The notes beneath the pieces were generated by a model. The model was not told where the DNA came from. It saw nothing but the letters and a program-made list of their open reading frames with translations, and did not search any database. Positions 1 to 7,994 of a stretch of 11,112 bases of DNA are shown piece by piece. The stretch is from Desulfuromusa sp. (lineage in GTDB: Bacteria; Desulfobacterota; Desulfuromonadia; Desulfuromonadales; Geopsychrobacteraceae), in the NCBI GenBank assembly GCA_021157505.1, contig JAGGWI010000056.1, forward strand, positions 1 through 11,112, written 5' to 3'. Made by a program: the position numbers and the translations under genes. The stretch's first letter is position 1. Each line of letters starts with the position of its first letter.

Positions 1-1
1 A

Positions 2-1012
2 CGTCGGAGCGATAGTGACGAAACCCTTGCTGAATTTGGTCGGCGTCGACTCGGAAGTGAGGCACTCGATAAGCTGATTTCACCGATGGTTTCGGGGATT
101 TTTGCCGGAGATCCTGAAACTATGAGTTTAAAGAGTTGTTTCCCGCGAATTCATGAGTTAGAACAGCAATATGGTGGACTGATCAAGGCGATGCTCATGT
201 TGGCCAGAAAGAAACGTGCTGAGATTAAAGCGGGTAAAGCGGTGGCGAGTGCTGCTGGTCCAGGTGGAGTGTTGACCTCATTCAGTGGCGGTATTCAGGA
301 ACTGACCGACGGTATTGCTGCTGCCCTTGCGGGGGAAGTTCTGAGTGGCCATGGGGTGGAGAAGATTGAGCAGAAAAAGGATGGATTTCTCCTCCATCTG
401 GAGGGAGGGGAACAACTTGAGGTGGATATGGTGGTTACTGCCGCTCCCGCCTATGCAGTTGCCAATATGCTTGATGGCTTGAATGACAAAAGTTCTGTAA
501 TTTTACGACAAATTCCTTATGCAAGCATGAATGTGATCTGTTTCGGTTATCAGCGCGAGCGGATTGATTATGATTTGAAAGGGTTTGGCTATCTGATTCC
601 CAAAGCTGAAGGGTGCGATACTTTGGGAACTCTCTGGGATTCAAGTATCTTCTCCCATCGTGCTCCGGAAGGAAAGGTGCTGTTGCGCTCAATGATGGGT
701 GGTGCAGCTAATTCTGCCGCGATTGATTTCTCTGAAGATGAAGTGGTGGCACGGACCAGGAACGATCTGAAACAGATCATGAAAATCAATTGTGAACCGG
801 AGTTTGTAAAAGTATTTCGTCATCGTCATGCTATTCCGCAATATACCCGCGGTCATGGACAGCGGGTACAAGAACTGGAAAACTCATTGCAAGACTCTCC
901 TGATCTGATTCTGACCGGGAATGCATTTTACGGAATCGGTTTGAATGATTGTGTTCATGCGGCAAATCAGGCCGCTGCCAAGGTTGTCACCCGGCTGGAG
1001 AAAAAGAAGTAG
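2..1012 (+). CDS. hemG: Protoporphyrinogen oxidase, HemY type (5' end outside window)
   Basis: An FAD-dependent oxidase of haem synthesis that oxidises protoporphyrinogen IX (or coproporphyrinogen III in the related HemY enzymes) to the porphyrin. The frame is open from base 2, so the true start lies upstream; 336 residues are visible of a protein usually about 450-480 long. The N-terminal Rossmann dinucleotide-binding part is missing. The visible part opens with the family signature EFGRRRLGSEAL followed by SGIFAGDP. GGVLTSFSGGIQEL follows in the middle. The C-terminal FAD-contact motif TGNAFYGIGLNDCVHAA lies near 914-964. The internal ATG at 86 is not the start, because strong family similarity continues upstream of it. 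A possible hairpin terminator follows. Family assignment is firm; choosing between protoporphyrinogen and coproporphyrinogen as substrate is not possible from this fragment. Confidence 0.92.
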   Translation, partial: RRSDSDETLAEFGRRRLGSEALDKLISPMVSGIFAGDPETMSLKSCFPRIHELEQQYGGLIKAMLMLARKKRAEIKAGKAVASAAGPGGVLTSFSGGIQELTDGIAAALAGEVLSGHGVEKIEQKKDGFLLHLEGGEQLEVDMVVTAAPAYAVANMLDGLNDKSSVILRQIPYASMNVICFGYQRERIDYDLKGFGYLIPKAEGCDTLGTLWDSSIFSHRAPEGKVLLRSMMGGAANSAAIDFSEDEVVARTRNDLKQIMKINCEPEFVKVFRHRHAIPQYTRGHGQRVQELENSLQDSPDLILTGNAFYGIGLNDCVHAANQAAAKVVTRLEKKK

Positions 1013-1075
1013 TTGTCTTCGGGGGACATATCCCAAGAAGTTTATGGGCTAAGAAACTCTGGTGGTTCGCGCAGC

Positions 1076-1111
1076 AAAAGCCTGGGACAGCCCCGCTTTT
1101 ACTGGGTTTTT
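1076..1111 (+). terminator. Possible Rho-independent terminator after hemG
   Basis: AAAAGC (1076-1081) pairs with GCTTTT (1095-1100), and inside it GGG (1084-1086) pairs with CCC (1091-1093) around an ACAG loop, with a small CT/C internal mismatch. A run of five T follows at 1107-1111, some six bases after the stem. The stem is imperfect and the T-run is displaced, so this is a weak call. It sits in the 141-base gap between hemG and the DUF2288 gene, where a transcript end would be expected. A second small hairpin, GGGA-CATA-TCCC, lies at 1023-1034. Confidence 0.4.
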
Positions 1112-1153
1112 CAATATTCACTTTTAATGCCGAATAAGTAGAAAAGGGTTGAT

Positions 1154-1450
1154 ATGTCGGGAATGGTTGAAAGTTTTAAGCGTGATCTGGCCGAAGTCAA
1201 TTGGCGGGAATTGAAGATTCATCTACAGCGGGACTCCATTATTATTGTTGCTGCTGAGCTTGATCTGATCGAGGTTGCAGTGGCGGTTGCTGATGACGAT
1301 AAAACCCGGGTTGAGATCTGGATTGCCGAAAACCAGCTGGCCAAACCGACAGCAGAGCATCTGGAACGTTGGCAGCAAGAATCGGGTAACCGGTTTCAGA
1401 TGCTGATTGTTCAGCCTTTTATTCTGGTTCAGGAAATTAATAATGTCTGA
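1154..1450 (+). CDS. DUF2288 family protein
   Basis: A 98-residue soluble protein of the uncharacterised DUF2288 family. The pattern is typical: an N-terminal amphipathic stretch (LAEVNWRELKIHLQRD), then the strand IIIVAAELDLIEVAVAVADDD, a helix with the WIAENQLAKPT element, and a closing strand ending in PFILVQE. Length matches the family. There is no signal peptide or membrane segment, so it should be cytoplasmic. The start is supported by AAGGG at 1144-1148, five bases before the ATG. Its last codons overlap the next gene by 8 bases (ATGTCTGA), which implies translational coupling with the uracil-DNA-glycosylase-like protein. The biochemical function of the family is not known to me. Confidence 0.85.
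   Translation: MSGMVESFKRDLAEVNWRELKIHLQRDSIIIVAAELDLIEVAVAVADDDKTRVEIWIAENQLAKPTAEHLERWQQESGNRFQMLIVQPFILVQEINNV
1431..1436 (+). promoter_or_regulatory. Ribosome binding site deciding the start of the UDG-like gene
   Basis: AGGAAA six bases upstream of the ATG at 1443. It supports that start over the longer in-frame ATG at 1407, which has no comparable site, would prepend a hydrophobic stretch foreign to the family, and would lie wholly inside the DUF2288 gene. Confidence 0.65.
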
Positions 1451-2120
1451 ATCGTTTGTTGCTTCCCTCAGCCACTTTCGAGGGGCAGCGGTCTTCAACC
1501 CCTGGGGGGATGTCGATCTGGAACATGATCGGGATGACGGCGGGCCAGAAATACGAAGACGGCAACTGCTCCATTATTTGCAGGAACGGATCGGGGTTGC
1601 TGATACGCTCCTCTGTGCCGAGGCAATCGGTTATCAGGGGGGGCATTTCAGTGGGATCCCGATGACCTCCGAACGGCTCTTGTTGGGAGGGCTAAGCCAT
1701 AAGAATCTTTCTCCAGAGATGGTTTTTCGTGGACTTGTCCCACAACGTACCAGTCGGGAGGACTTGAAACCTTTAGGTTTCACAGAGCCAACAGCAACGA
1801 TTGTCTGGGGGTTTCTGGCTGATCAGGGGATAGATCCCCGGCGGGTCATCTTGTGGAATGCCTTCCCCTGGCACCCTTACCACCCTGAGAAGGGATTTCT
1901 CAGTAACCGTACCCCTAAAGATGAGGAACTTGCAGTTGGGCATCAGATGTTGCTGCAACTGCTGGAATTGGGTCAGTTCAAACAGGTTGTTGCTATCGGC
2001 GAAAAATCAGCGCAACAACTTCAATCACTCGAAATTGCTGCGCACAAGGTTCGTCATCCTGCCAATGGTGGTGCTGGAAAGTTTCGTACACAGATGCTTG
2101 AGCTGCTGGAGAAGATGTGA
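1443..2120 (+). CDS. Uracil-DNA glycosylase superfamily protein
   Basis: A 225-residue cytoplasmic protein of the prokaryotic UDG-like superfamily, expected to remove uracil or another damaged base from DNA. Visible motifs in order: NPWGD (19-23), GYQGGHFSGIPMTSER (63-78; the substrate-pocket loop of the superfamily), LWNAFPWHP (137-145), AIGEKSA (184-190), and KVRHPANGG (202-210), which corresponds to the HPSP-type DNA-intercalation loop ending the fold. The start at 1443 was chosen for its ribosome binding site and because NPWGD then lies near residue 20. It overlaps the DUF2288 stop by 8 bases. It lacks the classical family-1 GQDPYH motif, so it is not an Ung ortholog. Glycosylase activity and base specificity are inferred from the fold only. 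Confidence 0.85.
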   Translation: MSESFVASLSHFRGAAVFNPWGDVDLEHDRDDGGPEIRRRQLLHYLQERIGVADTLLCAEAIGYQGGHFSGIPMTSERLLLGGLSHKNLSPEMVFRGLVPQRTSREDLKPLGFTEPTATIVWGFLADQGIDPRRVILWNAFPWHPYHPEKGFLSNRTPKDEELAVGHQMLLQLLELGQFKQVVAIGEKSAQQLQSLEIAAHKVRHPANGGAGKFRTQMLELLEKM

Positions 2121-2165
2121 CGGAGTCTGTCTACAGGTGTGAACAGGTCGTGAAAATGGGGTGTT

Positions 2166-3845
2166 ATGTCGATTGAGATTATAGAAAATCAGATTGGTCG
2201 TTTTCTGGCAAGCGAAGCGCCAGAAGTGATGTCGATTAAAGGAGCCTGGGGAGTTGGTAAAACCTACGCCTGGAATAAATACCTGGCCAATGCAAAAAAA
2301 CAGAAAAAGATTGCTCTGAAAAAGTACTCTTATGTCTCTCTTTTTGGAATTAATTCACTGGAAGATTTAAAGTTTTCGATTTTTGAAAATATGGTGGATG
2401 AGAAATCAATTGGTCGAAGACCGACGGTGGAAAGTTTTAAAGCCAGTACCACTGAATTACTCAAAACCCTGGGAAAACGATCTCTCTCTATTCTCCCATC
2501 CAATCCAACAATTATCCATTACCATTCTATGATCGAGTCCCTCTCTTTTCTTTCTCTTGAGAAAACTATCATTTGTATCGATGATTTTGAAAGAAAGGGT
2601 CACAATATTGAGGCACAGGATATTTTAGGGCTGATTACCCAGTTAAAAGAACAGAAAAAGTGCAAGGTTATCCTGATTCTGAATGATGAAAGTCTGAGTG
2701 AAGGCTCTTCCGTCGATTACATTAAACTTCGCGAAAAAGTTATCGACACAGAGCTGAGGTTTGCTCCGACAGCAGGGGATTGCGTTGAAATTGTGTTGAC
2801 TGGCAACAAGATCGAGCGACAGTTAGGGGAGCATATTATCAAACTGGGTATTAATAATATCCGGATTATAAAAAAGATCGAAAAATTATCGGCCTTGCTG
2901 GTGCCACTCCTGAAGAGTTATGAAGATCCGGTTTTGTCCCAAGCTTTGCGCACCGTAACTTTGCTCACCTGGTGCTATTATGGTCAAGGGAATGATACCC
3001 CTGATTATAATTTTGTCAGCAGTCGAAATAGTGCATTCAGTGATCTGGACGATGAGATCGTCCTCTCAACCCAACAGCAGCTCTGGTGTGCGATATTACG
3101 TAATTATGATAATTATGCAGTTGATGAATTTGATCAGCAGATTGCTCGACTGGTTGAAAACGGCTACGTCGATGAAGTGCGTTTGCTGGAAGAGGCTGTG
3201 GTGTTGAATGAGAAAGTTCTTGCGACATCCTCTGAAGATTCATTTAAAGAGGCCTGGAGGAAATTCAACGAATCTTTTGATGCTGATGACCAGGAGGTTA
3301 TCTCCTGCCTCTCTGCCAGCTTTAAACATAATGCCAAATATATCAGTCCGGTTAATCTTGATGGTACGGTGCGTCTGCTCAGGTATCTTGGTAAGGGGCA
3401 GTTAGCCACAAAAATCATCGGGTTGTATATCGATAAACGCAAAGGGGACGCAGAGCTTTTCAACCTTGATACTTCTGCTTTACTCGGAGAAATCAAAGAT
3501 AGTGAAGTGATTACCAGGTTTAGAGAAGAATATGAATCTCTCCGGGCAAAACTCTCGCTTCAGGAAATCTGCGACCAGTTACTTGCTTGTGACAGTTGCA
3601 GCGATGAGGAGGAAGCCCTCTTGTCGCAGGCATCTGTTGAAAAATATGTGGCGCTGTTCAAATCTCAAAAAGGGGAGAAACTATCGCAATATGTCGATCT
3701 CTGCCTCAGTTTTCACCGTTTAGGGGGGACCACTAAGTATCAGCAGCTGATCTATCAAAAGGCCGCTGAAGCTCTTAAAATTATTGGCAGCGAGAGTAAA
3801 TTGAATGCCAGCCGAGTCAGACGGTTTGGGATAAAAGTGGATTAG
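2166..3845 (+). CDS. P-loop NTPase of unknown function (KAP-like)
   Basis: A 559-residue protein with an N-terminal P-loop NTPase domain. Walker A is GAWGVGKT (26-33), Walker B is IICIDDFER (135-143, Asp139/Asp140), and ILND (171-174) places a polar Asn173 where a sensor residue would sit. The segment YVSLFGINSLEDLK (56-69) recurs, as I recall, in proteins annotated 'P-loop NTPase fold protein'. Residues from about 200 to the end look largely helical with no recognisable enzymatic domain. I see no membrane segment, so it is not a membrane-spanning KAP protein. The ATG at 2166 is the first possible start after an in-frame stop at 2151; the ribosome site (GGGGTG) is weak. The gene stands alone, with DNA repair upstream and a transporter downstream, and has AT-rich stretches (16 of 60 bases are G/C at 2341-2400). 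Related NTPases occur in phage-defence and signalling contexts; a defence role here is a guess. Confidence 0.85.
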   Translation: MSIEIIENQIGRFLASEAPEVMSIKGAWGVGKTYAWNKYLANAKKQKKIALKKYSYVSLFGINSLEDLKFSIFENMVDEKSIGRRPTVESFKASTTELLKTLGKRSLSILPSNPTIIHYHSMIESLSFLSLEKTIICIDDFERKGHNIEAQDILGLITQLKEQKKCKVILILNDESLSEGSSVDYIKLREKVIDTELRFAPTAGDCVEIVLTGNKIERQLGEHIIKLGINNIRIIKKIEKLSALLVPLLKSYEDPVLSQALRTVTLLTWCYYGQGNDTPDYNFVSSRNSAFSDLDDEIVLSTQQQLWCAILRNYDNYAVDEFDQQIARLVENGYVDEVRLLEEAVVLNEKVLATSSEDSFKEAWRKFNESFDADDQEVISCLSASFKHNAKYISPVNLDGTVRLLRYLGKGQLATKIIGLYIDKRKGDAELFNLDTSALLGEIKDSEVITRFREEYESLRAKLSLQEICDQLLACDSCSDEEEALLSQASVEKYVALFKSQKGEKLSQYVDLCLSFHRLGGTTKYQQLIYQKAAEALKIIGSESKLNASRVRRFGIKVD

Positions 3846-3930
3846 AATCAAGCTGAAGATGTTCGCCACCGGGTTAAAGAGTCTGGGTCACTGCGGTAAT
3901 ATCTAACTCAGGTTTTGAAGGTTAATATTT

Positions 3931-5106
3931 ATGTCACCATCACAAAAGTCCTGGCAACGTCCGGAACTGCTACTGTTTCTCATGGCTTTCGCAGTGCCAC
4001 TCAGCTTTGCCGCCTGGCAGGCTCTGCTGAATAATTTTGCTATTGAACGGGCAGCATTTACCGGAAAAGAGATGGGGATGCTGCAATCGTTGCGGGAGGT
4101 TCCCGGGTTTCTCGCTTTCGGTGTTGTGTTTCTGCTGCTTATCGTGCGGGAACAGTCTCTGGCAATAATTTCGTTGCTGCTGCTTGGTTTGGGGACAGCT
4201 CTGACGGGTTTTTTCCCAAGTGTTGTCGGGCTTTACCTGACAACGGTGTTGATGTCGATCGGATTTCATTATTATGAAACGATACAGACATCTTTAACCC
4301 AGCAATGGATTCCCAAAGAACAGGCAGCAGAAATTTTTGGTCGCTTGATTGCCGTTGGTTCCCTGGCAGCCATCATCGTTTTTGTCCTGATTTGGGCGGG
4401 AACAAACCTGTTTGAGCTTGACTATCGCTGGCTCTATCTCGGTTTCGGTGGAATGACGATGGCGATAGCATTGATCGCGTGGATACTCTTCCCTCAATTT
4501 CCACAGCATACCGCTCAGCATAAGCACATGGTGCTGCGCAGTCGCTATTGGCTCTACTATGCTCTGGTCTTTATGTCGGGAGCCCGGCGGCAGATATTTA
4601 TGGTATTTGCTGGTTTTCTGATGGTGGAAAAATTTGGTTATTCGGTCAGTAATATTGCACTACTGTTTCTGGTCAATGCATCGTTCAACGTATTGTTTGC
4701 CCGTAAAATTGGTCGCTTGATTGCCCGGTTTGGTGAACGCAACGCTTTGTTGCTGGAATATGCCGGTTTGATCATTGTCTTTGTCGGCTACGCTCTGGTG
4801 GAAACCGCCTGGATCGGGGCGGGTCTCTATATCCTTGACCACCTCTTTTTCGCTCTGTCAATCAGCTTGAAAACCTATTTCCAGAAGATCGCAGCTCCCG
4901 AAGATATTGCCTCAACTGCCGGAGTCAGTTTTACCATCAACCACATTGCCGCCGTATGTCTTCCGGTGGTTTTCGGGCTGATCTGGCTCAATTCTCCCCC
5001 TCTGGTTTTCTATCTTGGTGCGCTGATGGCTTTGATTTCATTCTCGCTCTCATTGTTGATCCCCCGGTTCCCTGAGCGGGGGCGGGAAACCTGTCTGAAC
5101 AGCTAG
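3931..5106 (+). CDS. Major facilitator superfamily transporter
   Basis: A 391-residue polytopic inner-membrane protein with about 12 hydrophobic segments in two halves, separated by a short polar loop near residues 190-205 (PQFPQHTAQHKHM). The size and the 6+6 arrangement fit the MFS. The first half has the helix GMLQSLREVPGFLAFGVVF and the loop LTQQWIPKEQAAEIFGR. The second half starts with SRYWLYYALVFMSGARRQIF and has the ARKIGRLIARFGER loop, which resembles the basic inter-helix motif A of MFS proteins. The start is supported by GAAGG at 3917-3921. No substrate can be read from the sequence. The 85 bases before it hold no clear promoter or terminator. It ends 28 bases from the convergent membrane-protein gene. 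Confidence 0.88.
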   Translation: MSPSQKSWQRPELLLFLMAFAVPLSFAAWQALLNNFAIERAAFTGKEMGMLQSLREVPGFLAFGVVFLLLIVREQSLAIISLLLLGLGTALTGFFPSVVGLYLTTVLMSIGFHYYETIQTSLTQQWIPKEQAAEIFGRLIAVGSLAAIIVFVLIWAGTNLFELDYRWLYLGFGGMTMAIALIAWILFPQFPQHTAQHKHMVLRSRYWLYYALVFMSGARRQIFMVFAGFLMVEKFGYSVSNIALLFLVNASFNVLFARKIGRLIARFGERNALLLEYAGLIIVFVGYALVETAWIGAGLYILDHLFFALSISLKTYFQKIAAPEDIASTAGVSFTINHIAAVCLPVVFGLIWLNSPPLVFYLGALMALISFSLSLLIPRFPERGRETCLNS

Positions 5107-5134
5107 TTATCCATCCGTTCTGACAAAATAAGTG

Positions 5135-6142
5135 TCAATACCCAAGCAGCTTGAATGAACCAAATAACATCTGCCAGCAACTGATGGTTAAGAAGACCAA
5201 CATGCCAGCCATGGCACTCCACAACCAACGCTTTTCAATGACATCGATTTCCTGCCGCAAGCTTTCATATTTACGCAATGGTTGGCAGATTCCAGGTAAC
5301 ATCCCGTACAGGGTGGCAACAAACAATCCAGCGTACAAGGGATAGCCAATATAGTTGTAATTTGCCTGAAGCATATCGAAGGGGCAGTGATGACTCGGCA
5401 TCTGATAAATATATAGAGAGAGAAAGGAGATGACCGCACCGATGGAGATAAAGAACATTAGCACCGAAGTAATAAACAGCAGGTGACGTAAAACCGCTGC
5501 TTTGAAAACGGTACAGGAGAATAAAATGGCCAAGTACCCGCCAACGATTGAAAAGAACAACAACATGGCCTGATTCACTGGCATTCCGACCAGATCACTG
5601 GCGACACTTTCACCTTCGGCACTGAATAACGAGCCGCAGCAAGAGGTTATGACTTCCGGTTGCAATCCGCTGAAATACCGCCATTGCAGATACAGATCCA
5701 GTGCTACCAGTGGTGTCATTAAAACCAATGCAAGATATTTTGGTCGCACCAATGGACAATCTTCAGTGCGTTGATCGAGACGATTCAGTACCACCCAGAA
5801 TGTGGCAGCAAACAGGAGAATGCCTTTAGTCAGCAGTACCAGCCAACCCACCAGGTTGGCATTCAGGGCTCCCGTTGCGCACATTGCTCCGACAAATAGT
5901 CGATGGATATCATCAGCCGTAAAAATAAACAATATTGCTGAAAAAATTTGAAACCCTAAAGCATAATTGAGCAGGGTTGAAACCAGCCAGGTTTTTCGTT
6001 CCAACAGCAGCTGTTTCTCGGAACTACTGTTGATATCCCAGTGGAAAAAGATTTTTATCCCCAACCAACTGGCAGCCAACATAACCAGCAAGGTGATAAC
6101 TGAACCACTGAGCAATGCTAAAATTCCTGGGTGGAGGATCAC
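5135..6142 (-). CDS. Conserved 8-helix membrane protein with Cys/His motifs, unknown function
   Basis: A 335-residue integral membrane protein starting at GTG; that codon overlaps the stop of the ABC ATPase gene (GTGA), so the two are translationally coupled. Hydrophobic segments lie at about 7-29, 53-75, 97-119, 136-157, 189-213, 220-246, 265-287 and 306-328. The loops at 30-52, 120-135, 214-219 and 289-305 carry most of the positive charge and should be cytoplasmic. That places both termini and the other three loops in the periplasm. Each of those three loops carries a striking motif: GAMCATGALNAN (Cys88), TSCCGSLFS (Cys168/Cys169) and SHHCPFDML (His251, His252, Cys253). Such residues could bind copper or do thiol redox chemistry, but this is inference. 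I recall similar uncharacterised proteins near nosL and ABC-transporter genes in Geobacter-like bacteria. It is the last gene of the run. Confidence 0.85.
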   Translation of the reverse strand: MILHPGILALLSGSVITLLVMLAASWLGIKIFFHWDINSSSEKQLLLERKTWLVSTLLNYALGFQIFSAILFIFTADDIHRLFVGAMCATGALNANLVGWLVLLTKGILLFAATFWVVLNRLDQRTEDCPLVRPKYLALVLMTPLVALDLYLQWRYFSGLQPEVITSCCGSLFSAEGESVASDLVGMPVNQAMLLFFSIVGGYLAILFSCTVFKAAVLRHLLFITSVLMFFISIGAVISFLSLYIYQMPSHHCPFDMLQANYNYIGYPLYAGLFVATLYGMLPGICQPLRKYESLRQEIDVIEKRWLWSAMAGMLVFLTISCWQMLFGSFKLLGY

Positions 6143-6831
6143 CTGTTGCCATCCTCGACAATCTGTCCATGGCGCAGGTTGAAACGACGCTGGATAAGGG
6201 GGGATTGATAAACACCAGGATCGTGAGTTGCAATAATGATGGTCTTCCCATCGGCATTTAAGTCGGAGAGGATCTGCAACAGATCCTGTGATAAGTCGTG
6301 GTCAAGGTGGGCTGTCGGTTCATCCGCAATAATAACGTCCGGGTTGGTGATCAGCGCCCGGGCAATAGCGACCCGCTGCTGTTCTCCCCCTGAAAGTTGA
6401 TTTACTTTTTTTTGTGTCATCCCCGATAACTCAAAACGCTCCAAAACTGTTGCCGCCGATTTTTTCATTTCACGAAATGACTGAGCAGACGGGTAGAGCG
6501 GTAACATCACATTTTCCAGAACACTGACATCACGTAACAGATTGTACTGCTGAAAAACAAAGCCGAAGGTTTCCCGCCTGATTTGTGCCAGAAAGCGCTC
6601 CGGAAGCTTAGATACGTTTCGACCACGAAGTTGGACACTCCCGGACGTTGGTCTAGACATACAACCGAGCAGACTGAGCAACGTCGTTTTCCCTGATCCA
6701 CTCGGGCCGGTCAGAGCGATCACCTCCCCCGGAGAAATCTGCAATGAGATATCCTGCAAAGCCACTACCTCATCCGGTTGGTGGCGATGATAGATTTTAT
6801 TGAGTTGCTCAACAATCAATAATGGTGTCAT
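6139..6831 (-). CDS. ABC transporter ATP-binding protein (MacB/LolD class)
   Basis: A 230-residue cytoplasmic ATPase that would power the permease encoded just upstream. All core motifs are intact: Walker A GPSGSGKT (42-49), Q-loop Gln94 in FVFQQYNLL, signature LSGGEQQR (146-153), Walker B VIIADEP with Glu171, D-loop HLD (175-177) and H-loop His203 in IATHD. The FVFQQYNLL and ENVMLPL segments are typical of the LolD/MacB/FtsE group, which drives mechanotransmission rather than classical substrate channels. It starts 5 bases after the permease stop, and its stop shares bases with the GTG of the 8-helix protein. It belongs to a different ABC class from the NosF ATPase of the classical nos cluster. 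Confidence 0.93.
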   Translation of the reverse strand: MTPLLIVEQLNKIYHRHQPDEVVALQDISLQISPGEVIALTGPSGSGKTTLLSLLGCMSRPTSGSVQLRGRNVSKLPERFLAQIRRETFGFVFQQYNLLRDVSVLENVMLPLYPSAQSFREMKKSAATVLERFELSGMTQKKVNQLSGGEQQRVAIARALITNPDVIIADEPTAHLDHDLSQDLLQILSDLNADGKTIIIATHDPGVYQSPLIQRRFNLRHGQIVEDGNR

Positions 6832-6836
6832 CGCTC

Positions 6837-7994
6837 TCAGCCCCTCATAACTTGTTCAGGATCGGTAATGGCAGACTTCCAGGCGGGGATGATCGTACAG
6901 ACGAGATAGGGAACTATGGTCAGAAATGCCAGGACAAAAAGCTGATAAAAATCGACCGCAGGTGTCAACTGAAACTTTGGAAATAGAACCGACCAGCCCT
7001 TGAGTAATGGAACCAGTGCGGGAGCATCAAGAACAAATACGTGAATCCAGGCTGCCAGTGTTCCGAGGATAAAAGAGGTTAAGGAAATAACCAACCCCTC
7101 CCAGAACTTGACCGATAGAACGTCCGCTGTTTCCCAGCCGATAGCTTTTAAAATCCCAATTTCCTGCTTCTCTGCGGCACTGATCCCGGTAGCTTTATCC
7201 CAGGCCAGAATACAGAAAGCAATCAGTGCAGCGACGGCAACTGCGAGCATCATCCCACTGCGCCAGTTAAACAGGGTGTCATAAGTATGGAGAATCTCGT
7301 CACGGGTGATCGGCCGAGTATCAGGGAGTAGATGTTTGATTTTCTTAGCCAGGGTATTAATTTCCCGCTGATTATGCACCTGGACAACCAGGTCAGTTGC
7401 CATCTTCTTATCGATGGAGAAAAAATTTCTGAGTGCCGTTTCCTGTAGAACTACCAGGTCATTGGTCAGCAGGTTGGATTCGGCCCGAAAAATTCCGGAA
7501 ATTTTAAAAACTGTGCGCAATTTATCACTATCTTCAAGGACCAGATCATCTCCGATTGCCGGACCAAAGGCCGCAGCAACACCCGATCCGATAGCGCACT
7601 CTTCAGGATTTTCTGGCAATCGTCCTTCCAGTAGCTCCAGTTTGCCCTGGTAGGTGCTGATCCCGACCAGAGTCAGGTTTGCTCTGATCAAAGAATCGTA
7701 GTAGTAACCCCAAACTCTGGGCGTCACCGATTCAACACCGGGTAGTTTATTGATGAGTTCCGTATATTCAGTCGGAATCAGGTCGTGGCGGCCGGCTGAA
7801 ATCCGTTGAATAACCAGGTCGGGTGCTGTTGTCAAACTTCCAGTCGCCTCGAGCTTCAACGCATGGGTCAAAAACAAAACTGATCCCAGTGTCGCTATGG
7901 TGAAAGCATAGACAGCAATTAAGGATAGATTTTTATACTTCCGCCGCAGCAGACTGGAGAGGGTGTATTCCAGTATCTTTAGTTGTCGCCGCAT
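6837..7994 (-). CDS. ABC transporter permease, MacB/FtsX type
   Basis: A 385-residue membrane subunit with the four-helix MacB/FtsX layout. Helix 1 lies at about 23-45, a large periplasmic domain (about 46-245) contains the MacB-like stretch PGVESVTPRVWG, and helices 2, 3 and 4 lie at about 246-266, 297-323 and 348-372. EIGILKAIGW (278-287), between helices 2 and 3, is the hallmark cytoplasmic coupling motif of the family. The C-terminal tail ITDPEQVMRG matches the usual DP-x-x-xLR-like ending. Its ATG overlaps the stop of the 105-residue protein gene by one base (TGATG). Transporters of this type move lipoproteins, peptides or periplasmic cargo by conformational coupling. With two NosL genes beside it, a role in periplasmic copper-protein maturation is the natural guess. 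Confidence 0.92.
   Translation of the reverse strand: MRRQLKILEYTLSSLLRRKYKNLSLIAVYAFTIATLGSVLFLTHALKLEATGSLTTAPDLVIQRISAGRHDLIPTEYTELINKLPGVESVTPRVWGYYYDSLIRANLTLVGISTYQGKLELLEGRLPENPEECAIGSGVAAAFGPAIGDDLVLEDSDKLRTVFKISGIFRAESNLLTNDLVVLQETALRNFFSIDKKMATDLVVQVHNQREINTLAKKIKHLLPDTRPITRDEILHTYDTLFNWRSGMMLAVAVAALIAFCILAWDKATGISAAEKQEIGILKAIGWETADVLSVKFWEGLVISLTSFILGTLAAWIHVFVLDAPALVPLLKGWSVLFPKFQLTPAVDFYQLFVLAFLTIVPYLVCTIIPAWKSAITDPEQVMRG

Noticed and set aside
1084..1094. GGGACAGCCCC as a REP-type or mobile repeat remnant.
   Set aside because: Only one copy is seen in the window and no REP-associated transposase is nearby. It is better explained as the inner stem of the hairpin after hemG.
949..1137. 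A 62-codon plus-strand reading frame overlapping the end of hemG and running through the gap after it.
   Set aside because: It has no ribosome site, overlaps a well-supported gene in another frame, crosses the putative terminator hairpin, and its product resembles nothing.
3164..3496. A 110-codon minus-strand reading frame inside the P-loop NTPase gene.
   Set aside because: It lies wholly inside a gene with intact motifs, and its product is of low complexity without recognisable domains; it is an antisense shadow.
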